Numbered from the stretch's first letter, positions 1 to 11,771 are shown. The stretch is DNA of 35,239 nucleotides from Pelargonium cotyledonis (GCA_036897625.1 JAYMTA010000201.1:1-35239), one strand, 5' to 3'. Notes: generated by a model from the sequence alone, not told the origin. Translations and numbers: made by a program.

Positions 1-331
1 GAGGGAGTTAGTAAAAAAAGTCATGAATTTTGTATCAGTAACATACTTTATTGGCTTGGTTACACATTTACATTGGCACACTTACTACTAATTAGAAACT
101 TTTCTAGCCAAGTATTAGTGCACGTTGTGTATCCGAATGTCGTATTCGTTTTTGTTAAAATCCATTCCATTGGATATTTCTGTTAGCACAAATAGATCAT
201 ACGTGGCAAATTTCATCTCCATCATTCGAAAATCGGTCTAAATCCAACCTATTTAAAATCGACGGTCCACGTCATTTTTTTTCACGATCAAAGGTCGTAA
301 CGATGTCGAAACGTCCCCAAATTTTGCGCAC

Positions 332-568
332 GACACTTAAAATATTTACTCTACACATCGTGTCCTCGGAAAAAAATTAAATCAAAACCGAAAACATCGG
401 ACACTTAAAATATTTACTCTACACATCGTCCCCAAAGCATTAGTTCTTTCTACAATCATACTTACTAATACTTAGTACATTTTTTTATTAAATTCTTTTT
501 TTAGTAGTGCACAAAGTTTACTCAATAGTTTCCCTCAGGAACTCGATGTGTAGATTAAATGTTTTAAG
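332..568. repeat. MITE-like foldback with an extra internal copy of its arm
   Basis: A motif of about 30 bp occurs at 332-361 and again, almost unchanged, at 400-429. A third copy lies in inverted orientation at 544-568; over 25 positions it differs from 404-428 at two. The outer pair could form a stem-loop, as small non-autonomous DNA transposons do. Just beyond it, 582-622 is also nearly palindromic. No clear target-site duplication was found, so boundaries and class are uncertain. Confidence 0.45.
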
Positions 569-660
569 ACTATACAAAGTCCTATGGTAATATGAAATTT
601 AGCATGCTAATTTGTACCATAGCAAAAGTCTACAAACTCTTTATGATAATTTGAAATTTA

Positions 661-885
661 GTTACAAACATGTGCTGGTCATTTGAAAAAACATTTTGTC
701 AAATGCGGACTAACTTACATAAAAATATTGGTGAGTGAAATAAACATTCAAACAACTTCATTTATTAACAAGTTATAGTTACAAACATGTACTGGTCATT
801 TGAAAAAACATTTGACAAGACTAACTTACATACAAATACGGGTGAGTGAAATAAACATCCAAACAACTTCATTTATAACAAGTTA
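661..885. repeat. Tandem duplication, two units of about 110-117 bp
   Basis: Unit 1 (661-777) and unit 2 (778 to about 885) both begin GTTACAAACATGT, share a TGGTCATTTGAAAAAACAT core, and end in a stretch with GGTGAGTGAAATAAACAT and CAAACAACTTCATTTAT. They differ by small indels and substitutions. A weaker third start is visible near 985. Nothing coding is seen in the unit. Confidence 0.8.
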
Positions 886-1099
886 CAATATTGATAGTAA
901 GAATTGCACCATTCTACTCCGAAACCCTTTTTTTTTTCTATCGTCGTCATTATCAAGCAAAACTCACTTATAACGATTTGTTCAGTTACAAATATGTATT
1001 GATCCTAAATTGTCAAGCAAAAGTAATTTTGGTTAAATTATCCCTGATAACAATTGGTTGAATTACAAACTATTTTTTGTGCACCAAAATCATAATCAC

Positions 1100-1116
1100 A
1101 TATATATATATATATA
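1100..1116. repeat. AT dinucleotide microsatellite
   Basis: Uninterrupted alternating A and T for 17 bases in AT-rich non-coding DNA. Confidence 0.9.
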
Positions 1117-1174
1117 GATGATCAAATAAAAGCCATACTCAAGTAGTTCTTAAAGTTGTATATTATTTTATCAT

Positions 1175-1560
1175 AATCAATCTAATGAAATTTAATCAAT
1201 AATTACTACTAATATTCAAAAGAGCTTATTAAAAAGTTTTTTACATCTACTTCTCTTATCACTAAGAAAATACTCTCTTCTTGAACTCCTTGTCAAAATC
1301 CTGCATTGAGACATGAAACAAGAGAAGCATTAGTAACATACCAATACGAGCAAAAACTAAAAGGCAGAATTACTATGTTGCAGTTTGATTGTTATCAAAA
1401 TCCCCATCAACACCTACAAGTCAAAAACTAAAAGGCAATAATCAATTAATCTAATGAAATCTAATAACTAATTACTGAATACTAATAGTATCCAAACAAG
1501 CCTAATTTGAAAGCTTTTTTACATTTAGTTCTCTGGTCACTGAAAAGGAACTAATAACTT
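1175..1560. repeat. Diverged direct duplication in non-coding DNA
   Basis: The segment at about 1175-1280 and the one at about 1438-1550 align: both hold AATCTAATGAAAT, then AATTACT, then a run of T followed by ACAT, TTCTCT, TCACT and GAAAA in the same order. A shorter shared motif, AAAAACTAAAAGGCA, lies near 1355 and 1424. The copies are old and diverged. No coding potential is seen between 1 and 2000. Confidence 0.5.
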
Positions 1561-2037
1561 TTGTGTTAACCCACTCTACTACCAACTCAAAAATGAATCT
1601 TTTACAACTCTTTTTCTCTAAACTCCCATCTTCAGCTCCTGCCTTAGCATGAAACATGTAAAGTATAAGTTCTACATAGCAATACAAACAAAGTCCAAAA
1701 GGTTATAAATTCTAACCAACTTAGCTAAGTTACTTGATAAACAAAACGTACAAGACTTATATCTTTAAGCACACATACTTTAAACCCAATTCAAAGAAAA
1801 ATATAAGATATATTAAAATATGTAGTGCTGGTGTTCCAAAAATGGACAACAAACAAACAAACAATATAATTTATACAAAACGGATTGTCTAAGAAAAAGA
1901 AGACACACTAGTTTCTTGAGTTCATATCATAATTGGAAATATTCATTCAAAAGAGAGGTATTTTGCCCAGCTAAAACCAAACCAAGAATTTACAATATAA
2001 AAAAATCAAAAGGAAGAAAAGAAAAAAAAGAACTTAC

Positions 2038-2263
2038 TAATAGGTGAGCAAAGACGCAGTAGCTTTGGTTCTTCATTCTGCAACTCCAACTCCATCTTTG
2101 CATCTTGCTCATATCCTTGTATAAAAGCTCTCATCTCTATAAGCTTGCCTTGCAATACATCCACTTGTGATTGCCGTTGCTCCGTCTCTTGTTTCCGACT
2201 ATCATGGGATTGGTTTAGCTGAGACTTAACAGTTGACAAGTCAACGTCATTCCCCTCCGCCAT
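2038..2263 (-). pseudogene. Isolated exon fragment encoding a coiled-coil segment
   Basis: An ATG at 2263 opens a frame (MAEGNDVDLSTVKSQLNQ...) rich in Gln, Glu, Lys and Leu, with the heptad-like spacing of a coiled coil. It runs to a strong splice donor, GTAAGTT, just below 2038; the frame otherwise stops at 2006. The segment KSQLNQSHDS...QSQVDVLQGKL reminds me of a plant-specific long coiled-coil (myosin/golgin-like) protein, but this is from memory and weak. I saw no continuing exon downstream to position 1. It lies 1 kb downstream of the Alfin-like fragment on the same strand and could be its 3' exon in a chimeric transcript. It is either the first exon of a decayed gene or a captured piece. 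Confidence 0.4.
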
Positions 2264-2799
2264 CACCTCCTCCCCAAGGTTAGGAATCTTCTATTACAAC
2301 TTCAAATTCTAATATAAGAAAAAAAAAAAAAAACAACAACAACAAATGTGAAATCAAGTAGAAGCTACGATGGAAAACTCTAGAGATGCATTGCAAAGCT
2401 CATATGTTGATACTATGCCTATACCTATAAATAGGAAATTGGAAGAAGAAAGATGCCAGCTAGACCAAACAAGCATGTTAAGAAGATTAAGATACCACAT
2501 AATAGTTTCTGTGTTGCATACAGAGCACATCTTATCTAGGTAAACATCAAATTACAATGATATGCTCATATGCATGCCATTGACATATTATGTAGATTAT
2601 ATACTCGATCCGTATCAGACCCATCAGACCATTACCTGAAAAGAAGCCTAGAATACATCTAGTACAAAGAGCATATGCTGGTATGCATGCTTCAAAACAT
2701 TGACATCTATGTGAACTTACTTGATGCATAGTAGTTAGTATATAGCAATCGAAGGTCATACAAATACATCAGTTTCCAGCCACGACAAGAATGGATAAA

Positions 2800-2839
2800 T
2801 TGACAACAATCATTGAAATTCATCAATGATTGTTGTCAA
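2800..2839. repeat. Perfect 17-bp inverted repeat, 6-nt loop
   Basis: TTGACAACAATCATTGA at 2800-2816 is repeated exactly as its reverse complement at 2823-2839. The transcript of either strand would form a strong hairpin. No T-run follows that would suggest a Pol III terminator, and the flanks pair only weakly. Confidence 0.85.
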
Positions 2840-2879
2840 CTCATTCATGGATGATTGGTGGAAGCTCTAATCCATAAGG

Positions 2880-3090
2880 CGTGATTCCAGAATCCAAAGC
2901 CAGTCTCCACATAAATACAGAAATCTTCGTGGTTGTGAGTCTATATAGATTCACAGCTTTGCTAATGATTTCAACAACAAAAGTGTAAAGAAAGCTAACA
3001 CCGTTTGAGAACCTAGCTACATGATTCAGAAGCCATTTTCCACATAACTACACAAATCTACATGATTGTAAGTCGATGTAAGGCTATTCC
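2880..3090. repeat. Diverged direct repeat of about 70 bp, two copies
   Basis: The copies start near 2884 and 3022. Both contain TGATTC, then CCACATAA, a TACA motif, AAATCT, and TTGTGAGTC or TTGTAAGTC in the same order. They lie in the interval between the coiled-coil fragment and the last Alfin-like exon, with no open frame through them. This may be old transposon-derived sequence. Confidence 0.4.
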
Positions 3091-3257
3091 ATGCAGGAAG
3101 TTTAGTTTATAGCCGCAAAATTATCCTTCACCTCAAAATATGCCAGCTACTGTAGTAGCCGCTTATAACTGTAGTGACAGAGCTTCCCTAAGTAAAAGCC
3201 GTGACAAGTTAACTATATGCATTTCTTTTCTTTGAAACGAAAAAGGTCAGTTTTTAC

Positions 3258-4083
3258 CACTTCAGAGTTTGTCTTGGCCTCGTTGCTGTGATTTGAGTCT
3301 GAGCGTTTCTTTTCAAACTGAATCACAGCTTCATGTATCGAAGGAATCTCGTTGATCATATCAAAAAGGCGCTCCCTGCAAAAATAGGAAAATGTACCCA
3401 CTTTGAGACATAGGGAGTAATATGATTAGTCGAGTGATAGAACGGTACCTATCAGCTTTACCAAATCCACAACGGGCAGCAAAAAAGAAAGCGACAGAAA
3501 GTAGCCATGCATCGCTATGAAAAGCAACTAGAGATATCCAGTGCCTGTCTGGCGAGCCATGATCTGGTCTTGCAAAGTTGATACCAAGTGCCGGCTCCGG
3601 GAGATGTGAAGGCACTTCTTCATCAGGCAAATTGACTTCCCAATTCCCATTCGGATGGCCAAACAAACACAGGTTTGCACGATCTATAAGAGAGAAATGA
3701 ACTTATAAACAGGTTTAGATAGACTGCTGAAGAAAGAGATACAAATGTGAGTATTTTATGCTTTGCATTGTAAAAAAAGTATGGTTTTAAAAGAAAGTAG
3801 TGTCAACATTAAAGAAAATCTTTCAAGTGTAGATGATTTATAAGAATAATCACCATGAGACACATTTCTAACCTCTTTATATGGTTATCACATTCCTAAT
3901 GTAGTTCACGAAATGGAAAGGTAACAAACATCAAATTTCTAGTACCGACGAAACAAAAGCAGTGACAACATTGAGACACTTGGATAACTAATGACACTTG
4001 CTAAAACTATAACTTTAAAAAGGGAAGAAAAGAAAGAAAGAAACAAAAACCTGGGTTGCACTGCCGACAGACCTCTTCAAGAT
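3258..4083 (-). pseudogene. Truncated Alfin-like (AL) gene, DUF3594 region only
   Basis: Three exons join in frame across GT-AG introns: 4051-4083 (DLEEVCRQCNP), 3449-3683 ([51 protein letters not shown]) and 3258-3375 ([18 protein letters not shown]...). This order and these exon borders match the N-terminal domain of Alfin-like proteins, which are nuclear histone H3K4me3 readers. Two parts of the family are missing. The first coding exon (normally ending in a VEEVF...GRRAG...LT segment) is not seen upstream to 5.6 kb. The C-terminal PHD finger, with its Cys4-His-Cys3 ligands and WFH motif, is not seen downstream to position 1. The frame is intact but some conserved residues differ (for example AARCG for the usual GARFG). 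I read it as a gene fragment or pseudogene; without a PHD finger it should not bind methylated histone. Confidence 0.75.
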
Positions 4084-5045
4084 CTGGAGTAGAAAAAACA
4101 TTACATTTATGCTTAAAGCAAAACATTGCTAAATTCAGTTACATGGATTTAAAAGGCAAAAAATTAAATATTAAATTTTCATATTTGGGATTCTCAAAAA
4201 CAAAAATCTATAGTTAAGTTTTGTTAGTCTTCTCCACTTTCTTCAATTCTATCGCATCAAGCATATAGTTCTACATGACTCCATACACCTGTCTTGAAAT
4301 TTTAATTCTTTTCTTCCTTTACTTTCTCGCCGAAACCAGACAAAAACAACTAAACTGTAATTTTTCTAGCCTGAAACTTCATCAGAACTTCTCTCTCCAC
4401 TTTACAATAATAAGTAAGAACACAACATGATTCCATCAAAAACTTAACAACATAAGTAACTGAAAAACCTCCTATTCATTGTTCATTGGAATTCATGGCC
4501 AAATAAAGATGTATCAAAGAACAAAAAAGAAAAACATTTTGATCATTTTCTTTCCTTTTCCTTTCATTTTCCTCAAGTTTCCAGGGAACCAAACAGAACC
4601 CAACACCCCAAATCCAGAAACAAAAAGAAAAAGGAACTGAGGATAGGCAAAAACAAAGTTAATGTGCATTAGATCACAAGACTAAACACAGCACATAACA
4701 CCCAATTCAGAATTTTCTCCCAATTCCCCTTACTTTCTCAGGGACCAAACAAAAACACAGGGCTAGAGGGAGCACATAGAGAGCTCATTTTGAGTGTGCA
4801 GCATAATAACCCTAACCCATTTTCTCAACAACAAAAACACTAGCAAACCCATATGTTCCATTGCTTAAACAGACCACAAGAACCAATTAGCAACAGAGCT
4901 ACAAGTCTAAACAATAATGCAACCAACACATCAAAAACCCAAGTGACTTGTTTCTCTGAGGTGGGTTTCATTTTCTCTTCCTAACAGCATAACCCATGGT
5001 ATCAGAAGAATAAATAAAAATTGATGGTGGTGAGCTTCATCTTCC
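4084..5045. other. AT-rich stretch, nothing recognised
   Basis: This lies upstream of the Alfin-like fragment on the minus strand. I looked here for the missing first Alfin exon and found none. Short A-rich and T-rich tracts only. Confidence 0.6.
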
Positions 5046-5518
5046 ATGGTGGTGTTGTGCTTCGCTGCGCTCAATGAGAGAGAATCGGAGAGAGAAGCGA
5101 GAGAGCTCCATCTTCCAGATTTGTCCGGTCGATTCGAGAATCGAGAGAGCTCAGCTCGGAGATCCAGATCTCGTCGACGGAGCCTGGCCGGAGGCGAGGG
5201 AGGTCACCGTCTTTTGGTGTCATCGGTGCGAAGCAAGAGAGCTCGCCGATGTCATCTTCCATGGCCGGCGAGTACGAGAACGAGCCCCGGAGCCCTCGTC
5301 GTCGTCGAGCTCGCTGGGTTTCGCCCTTGTCACCGTGGGGTTGGTCACCGTCGTCCAGATCTGATATGGTCTTCATGGACAGCGGAGGTCGACGACCTCC
5401 GTGCGTGACCGCTGTGCTCGACGGAGCCGTGGATGCGTGGAGCCGTGCTCGACGGAGGGAGGGTCGACGAGCGTCGCCGGAGATGGAGTGTGGCCGGAGA
5501 GAGAATCGGAGAAGATGA
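5046..5518. other. GC-rich island with overlapping open frames on both strands
   Basis: Base composition changes abruptly from AT-rich flanks to a block rich in CG, with frequent CGTCG, TCGACG and GCCGG words. Several frames of 80-120 codons are open on both strands at once, which is typical of GC-rich non-coding DNA rather than of one gene. The products are Arg/Ser rich and match no family I know. The 15-mer GAGAGAGAATCGGAG occurs at both ends (5076-5090 and 5497-5511). It could be a fragment of a transposable element or the old promoter/5' UTR of the truncated minus-strand gene. Confidence 0.5.
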
Positions 5519-6815
5519 AAAATTTTTTATTTTTATTTAAGTTAAGGGACTGTTTGGATGATTTTTTTTCTTCGCTTAAGGGTAAAACCGGTCTTTTAAC
5601 ATACAAACAATCCAAACTAATGGAAATTTTTTTGAAAACAAAATACAGGTAATTATGTGCTACTTAATTAAGTTTTAGATAAGTAAATTAAATAAGTGTT
5701 AACTGCATAATGACTATCTGCTATATGCCCTAAAAGAAATTGTTAAAATTATTCAGCTACTCAAAAATGTTTACACTTGTCGCAAGTGATGACATAGTAA
5801 CAAGTGATCTACATGGGCAAGCACGTGAGTCACTGTAGAAAATTAGAGGGTTCTCCTAAAAAATTGTCCGGGGTTCATGAGAACTCCCTAAGAAATTGTC
5901 ACATTTTAAACAGCAATCAATTAGTCACCTAACCTCTTATTTTTATGGCGGCGACTTTTTTTTTTCATAAAATACCACTTTTATTAACTTTTTTTGAACA
6001 CTAGTATATTTATTTTCCTGATGAGTCAGTTGAGCTACACAATGATCTTTGTAATGAATCTTCGTCACCAGCCTTCACAATGTATATTATAGTTTTGTGT
6101 GGGCGGAGAGACATGCAATTACAAGTCATTCCAATTGTTTGGGTGGCGGGGGTGAGGTGGGAAGATAATGCAAATCATTGTCATGGTTAGATCTTTTGGT
6201 GTTGAAATCTTTGAATAAATGGACCACATTATTACATTAATTAATAGAACCAATTTCATAAATATGTCCGGCCTAGAACATGATTACTCTCAAAATATGT
6301 ACCAAACAATTATGCTAAACATCCTTCTACCACATTTAAAAAAAATGATTTATACTCAATTTACAAAAAAAAAAAAAAAAAAAAAAACTGATCATAAGTA
6401 GCTGAGTAAAATAATTTTGTTTAGTATTGAATTAATGAGTGTACTAAACTTCGTAGTTTTAAGCAAAACTGATATAACTTCCATATCAGTCAACTGATTA
6501 CCATTTTACTAATAAGTATCCTACCATGAAAGACACTGTATGCACAATGTTGCCAAGATTACAGATTTCAGCAAAGTTGAGAGCAGAAAATAGTGATTCA
6601 CCTTCTCAAACAATCCCAACATTACATTCATATTCACTCCATTCTAGCAACCTACCTAAGTTAGGCAATTCTATTACTAGTAGTTGCAATTGAAAACACA
6701 CCAACCATTACCATACAAACAAACTGACACAAGACTAGTTCAATTTTTCCTTGCACAGTTCAGAAACAAAACCGACTCCTAGCTCGCATCCTCCTCCATG
6801 GACCCCGCTATCAAC
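5519..6815. other. AT-rich intergenic DNA with a 23-nt A run
   Basis: No supported gene. An uninterrupted A tract sits at 6365-6387. Short direct repeats such as CTAAAAAATTGTC and CTAAGAAATTGTC occur at about 5855-5900. The part nearest 6815 probably carries the final 3'-UTR exon of the first MSL10-like gene. Confidence 0.6.
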
Positions 6816-7416
6816 ACTGCAAAAGAAAGGGTGAAATTAACTACGTGCATAACATACGTAATATGCAGTATCAAATGCAAGGATAAAAGAATAATGAATA
6901 TGGCATCACACGAGTTGAGTCAGGTCAGGGATAGTAAATTCCTCAAGAATCTGAATCACTACTTAACATCACTAACAATATATAATCCACCACCATGGTT
7001 TAGAAGAGAGGCACGTGTTTTTTTATCTTTCTTTGACACGTTACAATAAATAAAATTCGTTATAGGACAACGCTGAAACTATTTTCACATTACCACTACA
7101 GTTCAACATCACATAGCCATAAAGTCCTTTGAACATAAGGATGGCTGTATTATATCAGTCACTGCAGTACAACATCTAGAGATCAATACCACGAGAGTTC
7201 CTTCTGAGTAACATAAAACAGTATTGATATTAGCATTAATCTTCATTTTTCAATATCATATTAGTTAAGGGGCTATCTCATTTTCACCTAAGCTGATATC
7301 AGAGCATGGAATAATGGAAGCAGTCATCTAAATTGAGTAACAAAACTAGAGAATGAGGAAACATACTTGCAGGCAAAGAGGAGAATTTTCCATTCTTCTA
7401 CAAACAGTATAAAGTA
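6816..7416 (-). other. 3' UTR of MSL10-like gene A with a likely intron (6817-7366)
   Basis: Fifty nucleotides after the stop codon the minus strand reads GCAA|GTATGTTT, a good donor with the junction at 7367. A matching acceptor, CCCTTTCTTTTGCAG, ends at 6817. The tandem copy has the same layout, and sequence beside the acceptor (AAAAGAAAGG.TGAAATTA on the plus strand) is shared between copies. The splice is inferred, not proven; the polyadenylation site is not identified. Confidence 0.5.
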
Positions 7417-10228
7417 TCATCGTGCAATAGTTGTAGCTGCTGTATCAACATGGGTTAGATGAACTTCCTGAGGCAGAAGACGATACTCAATACCGAGCTC
7501 TTGAAAATATTTCTTCAGCTCCAAAACTAGTTCAGATCTCCGGATGTTCTTTTCTCCATAATTCTGAAAGTTTATGGTGTGAGTAACATAAAGTGCCATC
7601 TTCATCTTGTTCACGTCCTCAATCTCCTTAACCACCAAACTGAAGTCAGGACGCCAGAGTTGAGAGTTGCTCACCAAGTACCTAAAGTAGTAAAACAATA
7701 CATCTTTTCACTTAATGAAGGCATTAATTTCGAAAGAGAAAAAAGATGTAAAGAGATATGGCATAAAAGTAAAGCAAAATTTGTAACAGCGAGTAAATAT
7801 AATAAAGAGCTAACTGTAACGTTGGACTCATTAACTGCAAAGTAACTATCTAGACGTTGACATAGTAATTATCATTGTTTCATGTGATGCAATAATAGTA
7901 CGCTATTGATAATATAATGTATATTGAGCTAAGAGCATCTCTCAAAACCTACACCTAACCAGAATGAAAATATAGTTTTCCAGTACATAAATAAGAAGCA
8001 CAAAAGTGTTGACATACGCTTTTATTTTAGCTTTGAGAGCTACAATACTCTCAACAGAAGTGGAAATATGAACCGCAAACTCCACAGAATCACTCATTTC
8101 AGGACTTCTATAAAAATTGCTGATAGGTTTTGTCGACAGCGCTGAATTTGGATAGAAAATCTTTTCGTTATCATATCTCAAGAAGACTGTTGTCAAAATG
8201 TTCATCTCCTCAACCACCATCTGCAAGGTTTGAATTAAAACATATAAAGAGAATGAAGAATAATAGTAACCCTGATCCAACAAAGCTGACTACTATGAAT
8301 TAGGATATGACCTGAACTCCATCAATGACGCAACGATCACCTACATCAAACGGGTGCATCACAAATACAAATATGATAGCTTCGAACACAGTCTTTGCAG
8401 CATTACCAAACATAAATGCAACTAACAAAAGTTGCGATGAAATGAAGACAAGTATTTTGGTTGTTAAAAACCCCATCAATAGTAACCACACAATAACAGC
8501 CATAATAAGTACAATGGCTGAGAGAAGTCTGTTCAGCTCCTCTATGGCTGTTTTGGCATCATTCAATGCATGTGCTAATGATTTGCGCTCAATGTAAACA
8601 CTAACCTGCATACAAGTATGGTGTCATTAGAGCCATGCATGATAGAAACTCTATAGGAAAATGCTCCGTATCAAGATTGAGACTACTTTGTGTGCACTTA
8701 CCAACCAGTCCTTCAAAGCTAATCTTTTGATCTCTCCAGTTTCTGCTGCTCCAAACATAGAAAGAACAATATCAAACTCCTCCCTTGACAAGAAGCGTAA
8801 CAAATCCTCTTCCTCTATATACCTAGAACATTTAACACATAAGAATTATTCAGACAATTCAAAAACCAATTGTCAAATTCCACGAGCTTTCCAAGGCATA
8901 TAATCTTACTTTGAGCCAGGCTTAGCTACATTTCTGAATATCCGATAAGCAGCGTCCTTTGCTTCCCATTCAGTAGTAATCTCAGTATTACTCCGCCCAC
9001 TTTCATCATTATAACTCTCTAATGTATTGGAGATAGTTGACAGCCCTGAACCTCTTATAACATCAATCAACCCTTTCATGGTCCAAGCAGAAACATTCCC
9101 TTGCTTCATTTTTTTCAGCTTGTCAACATCAATTTCCTCTTCCTTTTCTTTCTTCACATTTCTGAAATTCAAATGTCCACAACTACTCTTCGAGTTCCCG
9201 AGGGTTGCTCCCAACTCAAATGCTGGAGGTCCTGATAGGATCCTAACAACATACTGATGAAAGATTGATTCCTGAATCCGGTCAAAGAACCTAGAGCATT
9301 GGAATTTAGAAGCAAGTATCTTTATCAGCAGAGTCTTGAGCAGCCAAATAGCAGCGCCGATTAGGCTAGCGGCAAGAGCCCTAGTAACATGATCTAGTAT
9401 ACTAGCGGCTTCCTCAGATCTCTGGACTCCTCGGTTGATCAACAGAACCCAAGTCAGGAGAACCAAACTCAACCAAATAAATATCTGAACACTCTTCTTC
9501 AACCCAAACACAAAATACAGAACCTTCTTCTTGAGCAAGAAGTTGGTCTCAATCAAGAAAACCACAACATTCAGTGACCAAGCTGAAAACAGCCTACCAC
9601 AGAAGATTACCAATACTAGAACACACCATTTCCACAACTCCAAACCCCAAATCACTATGTTGTCCAATTTGTTCACGGTCAAGCTAGAAACCAAAACACC
9701 CATAATACACACAAATGCAATCCACTCAACAACCATGAACACTCTAATTTTCTTGCGCCTTTTCTCACTCACCTTGAGGTTCGCGGTCTTGTAGACCTCT
9801 TCATATTCTTCTTCGTCGTCCGATGAAGATCCGATCAGAGGCGAGGCTGATTTCAAACTGTCCCTTGGAGTAGCAGAACTAAGCTTGTTGCTTGGTGAGT
9901 TCGAGCTCACTAATGGTGTCTTCTCCTGATCAGGTTCTGGTGGCTCCACGAACCTCGATTTGGGCTTCGAAAACGTGGACCGCGAAAACGATCTCCTCTT
10001 GGTCAGGTTGGTCTCTGTCGGGATTTTATTAGAGCTTGGACTGAGTTTAGCCATTTCTGTTGAAGAAGAGTTTGGGACTCCGAGGGTTGGGTTCTTGAGC
10101 TCAGAAATCTCCACATTCGGTGAAGAAGAAGAAGATACCAACTGAGGATTCTTGGAGCCGTTTCTATCGGAGCTCGCAATCGTCAATACGACATCGCTCC
10201 TCTCCGCCGCGCCTCTTCCACCTTCCAT
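7417..10228 (-). CDS. MSL10: MSL10-like mechanosensitive ion channel, tandem copy A (733 aa)
   Basis: Five coding exons: 8910-10228, 8702-8822, 8312-8605, 8018-8220, 7417-7681. All introns are GT-AG and phases close exactly to 2202 nt with the stop. The protein is a plasma-membrane MscS-family channel of the plant class II type, expected to open with membrane tension. Residues 1-160 are a Ser/Pro-rich soluble N terminus ending in an acidic patch and a Lys/Arg cluster. Six membrane segments lie at about 163-183, 200-225, 245-264, 282-305, 509-527 and 531-565. The last carries the pore-lining family signature GNAAKTVFEAIIF and then MHPFDVGDRCVIDG, the start of the soluble MscS domain. Exons 4-5 encode the C-terminal domain. 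The length is close to Arabidopsis MSL10. The ATG at 10228 is chosen because it opens the long first exon. It lies 1.86 kb downstream of copy B. It looks functional; an MSL9-type name is also possible. Confidence 0.95.
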
Positions 10229-11771
10229 AGCCGCTTCTCCTCTGTCACGACTCCGACCATAAAGGATGAAACTTTATTCAGGGGGGCGAAAATGGGAGGT
10301 CGGCTCAAAGACCCTTATCGATTCGCAGGAAAAGGAAGCAGTTTGAGAAGAATGGGTGGCTTATGGTCTGTTTGGTATGCGGGAAAGGAAGAGAATTTTA
10401 GTAATGAGGCTGGTGCTAGTGCTACTCCAGATTCTCCGAGTAGCTAAAAAATAAAAGGCAAAAGCATAACAGCGGCGGGTACAGGTGTGTCTGTGTCCAT
10501 GCTGCACAGTGTAGTGTTTGCTTTCTCCAGAAATTAATTGTGGAAAATCAAAATTAAATTGAATCAAATCAATTTCTTCATAGATTCATAGAAAAGCCAT
10601 TACTGTAACAATTATAAACTTCCTTGTCATGTTCCATCTTAATTTTTGCATGTTTTCTTTGAGGCACTTTAACGTGAAATTTAATTTATTGGCATATCAG
10701 ACCAAGTAGTTTGTTTCTATTTTTAAAAACTATGGAACAATGAAAAGACAAGGTTTAGATTTTTATAATATAATTGGATTGATGTGGTCTCTTTCTCACT
10801 CCATTGTTAATTTACTAATGATATATATCTGTATTAGAAAGTGTTGATATAATGTGAAATAGGTTGTTGAGTTTCAGAAAGCAAAATTGAAGTTGATAAA
10901 AGGGTGTTGTGGGCATATAAAATTTGTCTGTAAACAGATATTTTAACTAGGTGAGCTTCATTTTAATGTTATTTATGCTCCAATGAGATAACATAGAGGG
11001 TGAGTTTATTTTCAAGTGTTAACTGAACTATAAATATATAAATTGATATAAGTTGATAGAATATTATTATTAGGAAATATTCCTGGGCCTTTCATTTTGT
11101 GAAAATGATATAAATTTGTGATTGAAAGGAGAAAGAAACGACACTTCCTAAGAGATGCAAAATTTGTGATTGATATAAATTTGCATTGATATTTTATAGA
11201 GGGCCGGCTCGAGAGATGAAAACAACATGTCCATTAAAGGAGTATATAACACGTGTTTGCCGACCTCTCTAAGAAAATGTAATTATTTTTCGAATCAGAT
11301 AAGATTAACGACTTCCTAAGAAACGACACTTCTACAAACAAAGTTTATACGGTTATATGAGAGAAACTTTTCAGCACCCACGTACGGGTGAGTAAAGATA
11401 CTAACACTACTGACAGGAAAATTGAAATAAAAATAGACTAAATAATTAGTAATCCAATAAACAAAATCTATTGAGATTAGTGGTGGCATAATAAGCAGAG
11501 CATTTAAACCAGAACCTACCTAATAACACTTACAAAATTATTAGAATATCATTATAAATATAAAAAGAAAGCAAAGTTTATAATTCCAAAATTACTAACA
11601 AAGAAAGGAAAGTTGGTAGAAATATCATTTTCAGTCCACATTTGCATTGCTAGCTTTTCTTCTCATGTACAGTGGACAACAGGCACCACACCAGACATGG
11701 GATTTTTTCTTCTTCTTCTTCTTCTTCTTTCTTTCACACTTCAAAAATGAAACTCAATTCAATGCATTGCA
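10229..11771. other. Intergenic DNA between the two MSL10-like genes
   Basis: This contains the 5' leader and promoter of copy A near 10229-10600, then AT-rich DNA and the 3' end of copy B. Short repeated words occur at 11110-11190 (GATATAAATTTG and AAATTTGTGATTGA, each twice) and a CGACACTTC motif recurs near 11140 and 11322. No open gene is supported. Confidence 0.6.
11707..11729. repeat. TTC trinucleotide microsatellite
   Basis: About eight uninterrupted TTC units, just downstream of the last inferred 3'-UTR exon boundary of MSL10-like gene B. Confidence 0.9.

Noticed and set aside
5046..5408. 120-codon plus-strand frame in the GC-rich island
   Set aside because: Competing frames are open on both strands, the product is Arg/Ser-rich low-complexity, and no domain is seen.
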